Source of the DNA: Sphingopyxis sp. USTB-05
GTDB lineage: Bacteria > Pseudomonadota > Alphaproteobacteria > Sphingomonadales > Sphingomonadaceae
Assembly (NCBI RefSeq): GCF_023822045.1
Contig: NZ_CP084712.1
Span: forward strand, 2,418,001 to 2,482,000
Length of the DNA stretch: 64,000 bases
Reading direction: 5' to 3'
The notes beneath the pieces were generated by a model. That model had not been told where the DNA came from. It ran no database searches and worked only from the letters and a program-made list of their open reading frames with translations. Positions 17,023 to 25,334 of this stretch are shown one piece after another; position 1 is the stretch's first letter; each line of letters starts with the position of its first letter. Both the position numbers and the translations under genes were made by a program.

Positions 17023-18037
17023 TAGAATCAGCAAAGGCGCTTGCCGTCCCATCGCCCTGGTCATGGTCTCCGCATGCCTGGCGGCCTGCGGATCGCAATC
17101 CACCGCCGCGGCGAACGACGCGCAGACAAATACGCCCACCAATGCGGCCACCAGCGTTGCGGCTGCCACACCAGCAGCAGCACCGACTGCCTTGCCGCCC
17201 GCTGCCCTAAGCGCATGGGAAAGCTTCGCGCGCGGCCAGTGCCGCGATCAAGGCGAGCGGTTCGCCGCCGTACGTTTTGCGCCGCTGGCCGGGCGCGCAG
17301 AGGCGGCCGATCTTGTGGAGCAGCATTTTGCAGGCAGCAAAGGCGGCTTCGTGTCCGCCGATTTCAATGCTGACGGCAGCCCCGATTTCGTCGTCACCAC
17401 GCCGGGACACGGCTGCGTGACCAGCAGCCCGGCCTATGGCGATCAAGGGCCGCCCGTCGATTTTATCGTTTCCTCGGCCAGCGGCTATCGCGTGTTCGAA
17501 GGCTTCCTGGGCTGGATTGCGCCCGCCATGATCGCGCGTCGCGACGACCGCGACCTGCTCGACCTGCCGGCCGGCTTCAACGGCCGCTGCGGCACCGTCA
17601 CGAAGGTCTCATGGGGCTGGACGGGCACCGATATCGACGCCGTGGAACGGCGCAACGATCACGGCCAGCTCGTTGACAGGGAGGGATGCGCGCACGCTGC
17701 CGTTGCACGACAACCGCAGGCCGCAGCCACCTCCCTGCCCGTCGAAAAGGGATTTTACGCCTTCGCCGCCGGGGACGGCAGCTGCGCCGACGCTATCGAG
17801 CAACAGTTTTTTGCCTATTGGGATGGGACGCACATCGAAGCGCTGGGCGGCAACCGCTACCGCATCCGTTTCCGCGAAGTGGAAGCCGCCGAAGTCATTC
17901 TCAATGACCGCATCTTCACGGTGAACAGCCGGACCAGCCTGACCGAGCAATATGGGACCCGCTGGACTCATTGCCCAACGGCGCAAATTCCTCCCCCCGT
18001 GCTGCTATATGTCCAGGGGGAACTCGGTCTGAGGTGA
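17012..18037 (+). CDS. Lipoprotein with an FG-GAP-like motif and one GxYxC repeat domain
   Basis: A 341-residue protein from GTG 17012 (AGAAGGA ribosome site); the frame extends upstream but without a better start. The signal peptide ends in the lipobox SACLAAC-G, followed by an Ala/Thr/Pro-rich linker of 45 residues. The middle has SADFNADGSPDFVVTTPGHG, a DxNxDGxxDF calcium-binding-like FG-GAP motif. The C-terminal 105 residues begin LPVEKGFYAFAAGDGSC and share a pattern (G-x-Y, C, F-x-Y-W/D-DG) with two copies in the next gene. Function unknown; probably outer-membrane or periplasmic. Confidence 0.65.
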   Translation: MRHDRISKGACRPIALVMVSACLAACGSQSTAAANDAQTNTPTNAATSVAAATPAAAPTALPPAALSAWESFARGQCRDQGERFAAVRFAPLAGRAEAADLVEQHFAGSKGGFVSADFNADGSPDFVVTTPGHGCVTSSPAYGDQGPPVDFIVSSASGYRVFEGFLGWIAPAMIARRDDRDLLDLPAGFNGRCGTVTKVSWGWTGTDIDAVERRNDHGQLVDREGCAHAAVARQPQAAATSLPVEKGFYAFAAGDGSCADAIEQQFFAYWDGTHIEALGGNRYRIRFREVEAAEVILNDRIFTVNSRTSLTEQYGTRWTHCPTAQIPPPVLLYVQGELGLR

Positions 18038-18114
18038 TCGACCGCACGCGATCGATGGAGTTTCATTCAATGGCTGACGCAATGGCGCCAGCAGCTAAAG
18101 AAGGAGTGCGGAAT

Positions 18115-19095
18115 ATGTCCACCATATGCAGTGCGGCGCGCGGCGGCGCCCTTGGGCTCGCGATCTTCGCCTTGACGGCCTGCGGCTCGGAATCCACCGC
18201 TGCGTCCAAAGCCGCACCGGATAGTGCCATGATCGCAAGCGCGTCCGCGCAGCCCAAGGCAACGCCGCAAGCCGCACCAGCTACGGCGGCGTTGCCCATC
18301 GAGCGGGGCATCTACGGCGATGTCGAACGGGGAAGCTGCGCTCGCGCCAGAAGAGCCTTCTTCTATGACGGAACGAATTACGGATATGTCTCCCCGGCCG
18401 AGCCGGGCTGGAATGACGCGGCATATTTCGAGATCAATCGTATCGCTCGCGTGGGCCCACCAACACGGGGAAGCGATTATTACGACTATTATCGGGGATA
18501 CACCCTCGTCTGGACCGCCGAGCATGCAGGGGGGGACGATGAGGATGTTCTCGGGATAAAAGCCGAAGCAACTGGCCGGCTCCGGAGCATTGCGGTTAGT
18601 AGCGGACCCAAAGGAGATATGGTTTCTGACGAGGCATATCAGAAATGCGGCTTCGCGCAGCTTTCACCGCAGATGCAGGCAACGATCCGCGCCAAGAGGC
18701 CGCAACTGGCGGACGGGTCAGGTGCCGTCGGCAACACGGGTGGCCAAACCCCGGTTGCGCCAGCTCCCGTCCCCGCGCCGCTTGCGCCCTTCAACATCCG
18801 TCCCGGCCACTATGTGCCGGTTCGTGCGGCCTGCGGCACGGCGACCGAGATGATCTTCTATTATGACGGTCGGCGCGCAGGCTGGATCGACCTGTCCCCC
18901 TTCGCCGCGAACCGCATGGAGCCAGTTGCGAGCGCACGGCGCCGCGGCACCGCATGGGTCATCGACCCCATGACAGGTGAAACCCTGCAGGTGCAGTCAG
19001 CGGACAAGATCACGGTTGGCGATCCCAATACCGGTGCCGAGACGATGCGATGGTGCCCGGCCGCCGAAGTGCGCGCCTCGGCGCGGGCGCGGTAG
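18115..19095 (+). CDS. Lipoprotein with two copies of the GxYxC repeat domain
   Basis: A 326-residue protein from ATG 18115, preceded by GAAGGAG. The signal peptide ends in the lipobox FALTAC-G, then an Ala/Pro linker. Copy one starts LPIERGIYGDVERGSC and contains AFFYDG; copy two starts FNIRPGHYVPVRAACG and contains IFYYDGRRAG. Both resemble the C-terminal domain of the preceding lipoprotein. A Pro/Ala linker (PVAPAPVPAPLAP) separates the copies. No known family is recognised; a periplasmic ligand-binding or envelope role is inferred only from location. Confidence 0.65.
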   Translation: MSTICSAARGGALGLAIFALTACGSESTAASKAAPDSAMIASASAQPKATPQAAPATAALPIERGIYGDVERGSCARARRAFFYDGTNYGYVSPAEPGWNDAAYFEINRIARVGPPTRGSDYYDYYRGYTLVWTAEHAGGDDEDVLGIKAEATGRLRSIAVSSGPKGDMVSDEAYQKCGFAQLSPQMQATIRAKRPQLADGSGAVGNTGGQTPVAPAPVPAPLAPFNIRPGHYVPVRAACGTATEMIFYYDGRRAGWIDLSPFAANRMEPVASARRRGTAWVIDPMTGETLQVQSADKITVGDPNTGAETMRWCPAAEVRASARAR

Positions 19096-19114
19096 GTCAA
19101 GGGGGCGGACAGCT

Positions 19115-19975
19115 ATGTCATTTGCATTGCCCGTGACGCGTATCGCCCTTTTGGGTGTTGCGACCCTTGCCCTGCCGGTCCTCGCGCAAAGCCCTGCGGG
19201 GCCATCCCTTGCCGTCTTTGGCGTTCCTCTCGGCGCGACTGCCGCCGACATCGAGCGGATGGCCGTTCAGCGCGGTATCACCGGCCCGGTTCTCGACGGC
19301 GATTGCCGGACGGGCCGCATATGCCGCTACCGTGTCACCATCGAGAATCTTCCTGGCACGGAGTTCGTCTCCACCATGTGGGGGAACCAGCGGCTGGCTG
19401 ATCGCATGGAGTCATTCAGCTTTGCCTTCACCGCACCGCCCAATGCGCCGCGCATCTGGTCTGCCGGGTCGGATCAGACGTTCGGCGACCGGTACACACC
19501 AAGCCCGGCAGCCCCGTTGCTGAACGATGTGCTGGCTGAGCTTCGTCAGCGTTTTGGCGAGCCAGCGCGCATGTTCGCCGCAGGCGGCGGCGAGATCAGC
19601 CGCAACCTGCCTGTCGGGCAGATCTACTGGGTTTGGGACGCGCAGGGACGGCCGGTGCCATGGACCAAAGCGTCGCGCCAGACCTGTTACCTCGCGATCA
19701 GTCAAGCAATGGTCGAGACCGGCAACACCGTGCGCGCCAGCTGGAACGCCGCTCCCGTCAATCCCCGGCCATTCCTGCTGGCACGACAGGGCAATTGCGC
19801 CCGCGTCGTGCGGGCCGAGATCGGTCACGCCCAAGGGCTGGTCCATTCACTCTCCGTACGGATGGCGGATTTTCAGGCGGGTCACGACGCGCAGTTCCGC
19901 ACGAACCAGCTTCTCCGCGAGAAGCGCGGCGAGGCGGAAAGCGCGCGCTCAACTCGTAACCGGCCAGATTTTTGA
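19115..19975 (+). CDS. Secreted/periplasmic protein of unknown function
   Basis: A 286-residue protein with a clear signal peptide (RIALLGVATLALPVLA, cleavage before QSPAG). The mature part begins SLAVFGVPLGATAADIERM, a pattern seen in periplasmic proteins with an FGxxLG start, and contains paired cysteines (DGDCRTGRICRY). No catalytic motif recognised. The start at 19115 is preferred over upstream frame extensions because it directly precedes the signal peptide and follows AAGGGGGC. It ends the run that begins at 15975. Confidence 0.65.
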   Translation: MSFALPVTRIALLGVATLALPVLAQSPAGPSLAVFGVPLGATAADIERMAVQRGITGPVLDGDCRTGRICRYRVTIENLPGTEFVSTMWGNQRLADRMESFSFAFTAPPNAPRIWSAGSDQTFGDRYTPSPAAPLLNDVLAELRQRFGEPARMFAAGGGEISRNLPVGQIYWVWDAQGRPVPWTKASRQTCYLAISQAMVETGNTVRASWNAAPVNPRPFLLARQGNCARVVRAEIGHAQGLVHSLSVRMADFQAGHDAQFRTNQLLREKRGEAESARSTRNRPDF

Positions 19976-20141
19976 ACAAACGTGACGCGGCTTTCTGGGC
20001 AGTGAAATGGGAGAATGTCATTACCCTGTTCGGTCGCGGGATGGCCGATTCCGGTCGGGCGGGCTTTCGGGCGTGGATCCAAGATAGCCGACATTCATCA
20101 GGATCCCTTGCGGGCGCCCTAAAGCGACCATTAGCGGACCT

Positions 20142-20501
20142 TCAAAGCGGAGGGGATTTTCCATCCGTCGTTTTTGGGCCGAACTCGCCAACCACCTCAT
20201 ACATGCCGGGATCAAATGTAGCGAATGACAGGGCTTCTTCGAGATATGGGCGTGGCGCTGGGTCGTGGCGCATGGCCTCGTAGTCAGCGAGGTTGGCCCA
20301 TTTAGCGTACATCGTGACCTTGCTGCCGTCTGTGCTGCGATGAAGAGTCGACGAAATGAACCCAGGCGCTTTGCTGACGATCTCGCCCGTCACCTTGGTC
20401 AATATATCGACCAATCGCTGTTGATTGGACGGATCGACCTGGAAGACATTTATGAATACAATCACGGCGTTCCAACCTGGGCGAAAAAGCGTATCTAACA
20501 T
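20142..20501 (-). CDS. Antibiotic biosynthesis monooxygenase domain protein
   Basis: About 119 residues from ATG 20501, or 107 from GTG 20465. The ABM core reads VIVFINVFQVDPSNQQRLVD, APGFISSTLHRSTDG and KVTMYAKWANLADYEAM, typical of this ferredoxin-like family that includes heme-degrading and quinol-oxidising enzymes. The ribosome site is weak for either start, so the N-terminus is uncertain. It lies alone between the lipoprotein run and the defence island. Confidence 0.75.
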   Translation of the reverse strand: MLDTLFRPGWNAVIVFINVFQVDPSNQQRLVDILTKVTGEIVSKAPGFISSTLHRSTDGSKVTMYAKWANLADYEAMRHDPAPRPYLEEALSFATFDPGMYEVVGEFGPKTTDGKSPPL

Positions 20502-20712
20502 ACGAGAAGTAGGGTCGCTGGACGCAGAGGCAACTCCCGCTTTCCACCTCACAAGAGAAGTTTCGCCGAGATTGCTTCATTTGTCGACTTTTTACCGCTG
20601 GACTTGGCCGCTTGAAGACGTTCCGCTTCTAGGGAATCGATCTTCAAAAGCGGCCGTCGCGACCCCCGCGAGGACCATCTAGCCTGCCTTTCCTTCGCGC
20701 AGCCGAGGGCGG

Positions 20713-22593
20713 CTATGATGCGCGGGTGGTCTTGAACGAGGCGACGCGGTCGATCCGGGAGAGGAAGGCGATGTCTTGATTGCCTCCGAAAATCGCCTGC
20801 GTGTCTTCCCTGAGCCGCACCAGCGCCTGATCGATCCCGGGCTGGCGGCGCAAAGACTCGATGAGCGGCGCGACCATATTGCCGATGCCAGCGAGGGGCG
20901 GATAGACGAAGGATCCGAACAGGCTTGCGATCGCAAGACCGGTGTCGGCATTGTCGAACGAGATGAGCTTTTTCGGGTGCCATCGCCCCTTACCGCGCAG
21001 CCTTGCCTTGAGCCTCTCGATCTCCTGATCGCGAAGTTCGTCCGGAAGGTCGGCGAGCCGGGTGACCAGCGCCCGCCCGGCCCCGCGCGTCGAGCCCAAG
21101 GCCGTGTCGGCCAAGAGTTCGGCGATCGGTATCGTGATGTCGAACTCGAACATCGCGATTGGCGGCACAATCGTCGCGCCGCGAGCCCGCCTTTCTTGGT
21201 TATCGGCCCAGCTCGCCGCGATTCTCCGGTTGAAGCCGGCATAGAAGTTCAGCTCTTCGCCGATCCCCGCCATCAGAGTTTGATAGCCTTCAGGCTCGTC
21301 AGTCGCCGGCATTACTGTGGCGCCGAGGGCATGCGCGATATGGACCCGCTCACTGAGAACGGAAGTCTCGAGGCTCAAATCGACCGAGTGGAGCGCTTGC
21401 AGACGCGACGCCAGCGTCGAGGCAACCGTCATCGCCGGCGCGCCCTTCGAACCGCGGTCCAGCAGCCGCAGCAGTCCCTCGCGCCGGGCGGCGAGAGGCC
21501 ACAGCAGCGACTGCAGCGTGTCGGCGGGTTCGAGCGTCAGCAAGGGTGCAAGCGCAGTTGCCAGTGCTTTTATGGGCGCGAAGAAGCTTTGGTCGGCGAG
21601 CCGATAGTCCTTGGCCGTATCGACGACACTCGCCAAAAGCATCGCCGCGCTCATTCTGCGGCCTATAATCGCCTGCTCGGATCGCTCGTTTGCAGCAGCC
21701 AGCAGGTTGAGGTCGATCCGCTCCTCGGGCTGATTCATGACCAGCCTCAGCCGCCCCGCTCCGACCATGTCGAGCAGGTCGTCACGGGTCAGCGCCTGAT
21801 CGTCGAGGAAGGGCTGTTGCTCGTGCGCGAGTGGCGGTGAAAGGAACACAACGTCGTACAGCATCAGGAGCTGCCGCAGGTTGATGTGCGATCCGCTCGT
21901 GGCATCAACATAGCAGCGACTGGCTTGATCGCGCATTCCCGGAAAATCGTCGCGCCCGAATACGCCTTGCGCGACCGCGTCGAGATTATCGAACCAAAAA
22001 GCCTCGTCCTGCCGCACAAACGACGGAGCATGCGGCCGATGTCGAGATGCAATGACGAACATCGGGTCCTCACCCGGGAGTGTGGGGGCCATCACCGGTC
22101 CGCTGGCGACGCGGATATCGAATGGCAGCGGCGATCCGAGACTATCGGCGAACGAGATCAGGCCCGCTTTGTCCGCGTCCGATATTTCGCGCTCAACGAA
22201 GACGGCGCATTGCCCATTGTCGAAGTCGCTCTCGACGTCGACGATCGCAAGGTCAGGAAACCGGGCCGAAAGGATATTGAAGACGTCGAAGCGGCGGAAC
22301 GGCAGCCCGGCCATCGATCCCGCTACAACAGCATCGTCGATCGGGTCGAGCTCGCGCAGGAAAGTCGGGGGCACGACATTCGATAGCGACGCATGCAGGG
22401 TGGCAAAGCGGATCTTTTGGTCGAACTCGTGCGAAATTGCCGCCGCGTCTTGCAGCTCGCTGTCGAAGACGATTTGATATCTTCGGGGCGCGCATTCGAA
22501 AATGCGCGTCAGGAGGTTTGGGAAGCGCGCCCGCAGCAACACGTCTACCCGCCGCGCCTGGGCATCATAAGGACCGATCGGCAATGGTGGCAT
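20713..22593 (-). CDS. Large protein of unknown function (626 residues) at the island edge
   Basis: The protein begins MPPLPIGPYDAQARRVDVLL. It is mostly soluble, of alternating helical and strand sections, with no signal peptide, no P-loop and no nuclease motif that I can recognise. One weakly hydrophobic region near the C-terminus (GLAIASLFGSFVYPPLAGIG) could be a short membrane or buried hairpin. Codon use is nearer the host than that of the retron. It is divergent from the retron with an 858-base gap, so a shared role is unproven. Position suggests a defence or accessory gene; function not assigned. Confidence 0.6.
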   Translation of the reverse strand: MPPLPIGPYDAQARRVDVLLRARFPNLLTRIFECAPRRYQIVFDSELQDAAAISHEFDQKIRFATLHASLSNVVPPTFLRELDPIDDAVVAGSMAGLPFRRFDVFNILSARFPDLAIVDVESDFDNGQCAVFVEREISDADKAGLISFADSLGSPLPFDIRVASGPVMAPTLPGEDPMFVIASRHRPHAPSFVRQDEAFWFDNLDAVAQGVFGRDDFPGMRDQASRCYVDATSGSHINLRQLLMLYDVVFLSPPLAHEQQPFLDDQALTRDDLLDMVGAGRLRLVMNQPEERIDLNLLAAANERSEQAIIGRRMSAAMLLASVVDTAKDYRLADQSFFAPIKALATALAPLLTLEPADTLQSLLWPLAARREGLLRLLDRGSKGAPAMTVASTLASRLQALHSVDLSLETSVLSERVHIAHALGATVMPATDEPEGYQTLMAGIGEELNFYAGFNRRIAASWADNQERRARGATIVPPIAMFEFDITIPIAELLADTALGSTRGAGRALVTRLADLPDELRDQEIERLKARLRGKGRWHPKKLISFDNADTGLAIASLFGSFVYPPLAGIGNMVAPLIESLRRQPGIDQALVRLREDTQAIFGGNQDIAFLSRIDRVASFKTTRAS

Positions 22594-23451
22594 GGACGTC
22601 TCCCCGAGCGAACTGTCTTCAGAAGTGATTGGTTACGCATCAAGCGCTTTACTATGAGCGTTTCGAGACGCCGCGCGCACCTGAAAATGCCAGAGTATGA
22701 TAGTCCAAATTATAGAAATTGGCTCGCAAGCCCGCTCAGGCAACTGATATTTGCAATATTCCTGTCGATCGACAGTTGCTCGTCCCGATACCTATTTCGG
22801 CGCGGCTCGGCGCGGTCGCTACCAATAAGGCTCCGAATTTCGGGAAGCGACTGTGGGCGATCCGGCGGGACGCGCAGCCGGCTGACACGGGCTCGATCGT
22901 CGCCTGCAGGTGTCGTCCGGGCCGCCTTGTCGATCATATTCGCCCAATTGCGTAGCATGTGAACCCGTGACGCAGAATCCTTCCCATCATGATTTTGGGA
23001 TCGACCATATATTGGGACCTGTAGCCTATCAAAGCTACCAAGCAATTTTGGCGTGTCGCGTGCATCGACATCAGAATGATCGCCATGCGAGCCTGCTGAG
23101 AAAAGTCATTGGAACTTCTGCCGCCTTGCAACTCATCGAGTGGCCTCTGCCGGGCGAGCGGAAGCCTTGTTTTGAATGACCATATTCAGGCGCATTGCAT
23201 CCGCGTCGCTCCGAGGTTCCAACTGAGCCGCTACGAGACCGCCTGCTTCTGGTTGCCGATCTTCCAAAGCCGACGTTTGAGCGCAATAGGTTTCACCCCC
23301 CACAATCAATCGGTCGAGCAAGCTTGAGATGTCCTAGAATAGCGAACCACTCCTCCGCGAGACACCCGCTCGCAAATCGAGAACGAAAGCCAGTGATCCA
23401 ATTCCGAGATTGGATTTGCCAAGACATCAGTGTTGTAGTTAATCGCAGCTA
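22594..23451. other. 858-base region without a recognised gene, upstream of the retron
   Basis: Several short frames exist on both strands, but none has a family match, a good start and a length over about 110 residues. No tRNA, integrase or direct repeat marking an attachment site was found. Composition shifts toward AT within it. It presumably holds the promoters of the 626-residue protein and of the retron, possibly with eroded insertion debris. Confidence 0.5.
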
Positions 23452-23576
23452 GGCTCGCGGACAGATTTTTTGTCGAGATTCGCGACACGTGAAAAGAATG
23501 TGCCGGAGAATTGCTCCTGCGGTACGTATCGGGCAATCCCTGAGGGACTTCGCCTGCGAAGGAGTGTCCGCGAGCC
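23452..23576 (+). ncRNA. Candidate retron msr-msd RNA
   Basis: Bounded by a perfect 12-bp inverted repeat: GGCTCGCGGACA (23452-23463) and TGTCCGCGAGCC (23565-23576), the expected a1/a2 pairing, ending 3 bases before the reverse transcriptase ATG. The first base after a1 is G (23464), where retrons have the branching guanosine. Inside are hairpins TGTCG/CGACA (23471-23487), ATTGCTC/GGGCAAT (23510-23537) and CTTCG/CGAAG (23548-23561). The last hairpin covers the RT ribosome site GAAGGAG. Placement and structure fit a retron; the RNA and its cDNA are predictions. Confidence 0.6.
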
Positions 23577-23579
23577 ATC

Positions 23580-25301
23580 ATGACCGTCAGCCCATTCAAG
23601 CGCATTGACCATCTCAAGCTTGCATCAAGCCTTTCAGATTTGGCACTCCTGCTCGGCTTCCAACCGAAGCCTTTCGCATGGGTGGTCTACAAGCAGCCCA
23701 GCAAATATACTTCGTTCACCGTTCCAAAGAAGCGTGGCGGACATCGGCTTATAAAAGCCCCCGAACCAAAGCTCAAAAATGTTCAGAAGCGTCTATGTGA
23801 ACTTCTTCAAGACTGCATTGCCGACATAAATAACCAACGGGGTCAAACGGAAAAGTTATCACACGGATTTCGACGTAAGCATTCAATTATGTCAAATGCA
23901 TATCAGCACCGAGGACGGCGATATGTTCTCAACATTGACCTGAAGGATTTTTTTGACACGATCAATTTCGGACGAGTTCGCGGGTTTTTTATGACCAATA
24001 AGCATTTTGCGCTGCACGAGCGTACGGCGACGGCAATTGCGCAGATCGCTTGTCACGACAACAGCCTTCCCCAGGGCGCTCCCACGTCTCCGGTGGTTTC
24101 TAATCTGATTGCCCATATTTTAGATGTTCGGCTAGCCAAACTGTCCCGACGATATGGAGTTCACTACACGCGCTACGCTGATGACCTCACCTTCTCCACC
24201 AATCGGCGTGCATTTCCCGAGCAGATCGCAAAGTGCGACGCCACTGGAACTTGGGTTGTCGGCGAAGCACTCGAGGGCGCGATTGAGCGCGCCGGTTTTC
24301 TTCTCAACCCTTCAAAGACAAGGATGCAATTTCGACAATCTCGACAGGACGTCACCGGGCTCGTGGTGAATGATAAAATCAATGTCCGCACAGAGTATTA
24401 TCGTGATGCGCGTGCAAAGTGCCATTCCCTATTTCGAACTGGAAAATTTTTCACCAAATCCCAAGTTAGAAAAGATGATGGTTCCATCGAAACTAAAGAT
24501 ATACCTGGAGAAATCGAACAGCTTTTCGGTCAGATGAGCTTCATCGACAGCGTCAAGAGGTATCAGAAAATCTTTGACCCGGACTACCAATTATCCGGCC
24601 AGGAAAAGGTATATCGAAATCTTCTGTTCTACCGACATTGCTATGCCTCAACCCTTCCGACAATTTTTTGCGAAGGAAAGACTGATAATGTTTACCTCCG
24701 GTGCGCAATTTTGGCACTCGCTGCTGACTTTGACAGATTAGCGGAAGTGAAGGACGGGACAGTCGATTTCAAGGTCAAGCTTTTTAACTACAATGAACAT
24801 AGCAAGCGACTCATCGGCGTCGCTGGAGGTTCAGGACAGTTACACAGCTTCATCACGGATTATCGCAAGAACATGAAGCCGTTCAGCGCACCAGTTACCC
24901 GCCAGCCGGTCATTCTCTTGGTCGATAACGATAGCGGCGCAGATGGGATTTTTAAGTGCGTAAAATCGATTACGAAAAACGCCTGCGACGGCAAGGAAAA
25001 CTTCTATTTTGTGACCGATAACTTGTACGTTGTGCCGACCCCCCTAACAATGGATGGTAACCAGACAATGATTGAGGACTTCCTACCTTTAAAATGGCGA
25101 GACGAAAAACTTGGAGGAAAGGTCCTAAATCTCGGAAAAAATCTCAATACAGAGCGAGAATACGGAAAGTCGCTTTTTGCCGAGCATGTAATAAAGAAAA
25201 ATCGCAAGGATGTAGATTTCGATGGATTCAGGCCAATATTGGATCGCATCGTGATGGTGATGGACGATTTTGCTAACCGAAATTCGCCGACGCTCACTTA
25301 G
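23580..25301 (+). CDS. Retron-type reverse transcriptase fused to a TOPRIM domain
   Basis: A 573-residue protein. RT domain about 40-290: retron-specific NAYQH (106-110, NAxxH), NIDLKDFFD, LPQGAPTSPVVSN, catalytic YADD (199-202) and retron VTG (258-260). After a linker comes a TOPRIM fold at about 355-480, with E365 in IFCEGKTDNVYL and the DND acidic pair at 449-451 in LLVDNDSGAD, as in OLD-type nucleases. The RT would make msDNA from the adjacent RNA; the TOPRIM part may be the nuclease effector. Codons are much more AT-rich than the flanks, a sign of transfer. It converges on the DUF3800 gene (33-base gap). I recall RT-TOPRIM retrons with a separate ATPase; none is directly adjacent here. 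Confidence 0.9.
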   Translation: MTVSPFKRIDHLKLASSLSDLALLLGFQPKPFAWVVYKQPSKYTSFTVPKKRGGHRLIKAPEPKLKNVQKRLCELLQDCIADINNQRGQTEKLSHGFRRKHSIMSNAYQHRGRRYVLNIDLKDFFDTINFGRVRGFFMTNKHFALHERTATAIAQIACHDNSLPQGAPTSPVVSNLIAHILDVRLAKLSRRYGVHYTRYADDLTFSTNRRAFPEQIAKCDATGTWVVGEALEGAIERAGFLLNPSKTRMQFRQSRQDVTGLVVNDKINVRTEYYRDARAKCHSLFRTGKFFTKSQVRKDDGSIETKDIPGEIEQLFGQMSFIDSVKRYQKIFDPDYQLSGQEKVYRNLLFYRHCYASTLPTIFCEGKTDNVYLRCAILALAADFDRLAEVKDGTVDFKVKLFNYNEHSKRLIGVAGGSGQLHSFITDYRKNMKPFSAPVTRQPVILLVDNDSGADGIFKCVKSITKNACDGKENFYFVTDNLYVVPTPLTMDGNQTMIEDFLPLKWRDEKLGGKVLNLGKNLNTEREYGKSLFAEHVIKKNRKDVDFDGFRPILDRIVMVMDDFANRNSPTLT

Positions 25302-25334
25302 CTTGAAAACTGAACAGGTAAATAGAAGGCAAAA

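Noticed and set aside
22594..23451. Transposase or integrase remnants in the gap before the retron
   Set aside because: Several short frames were read on both strands, but none gave a recognisable catalytic motif or terminal inverted repeats.
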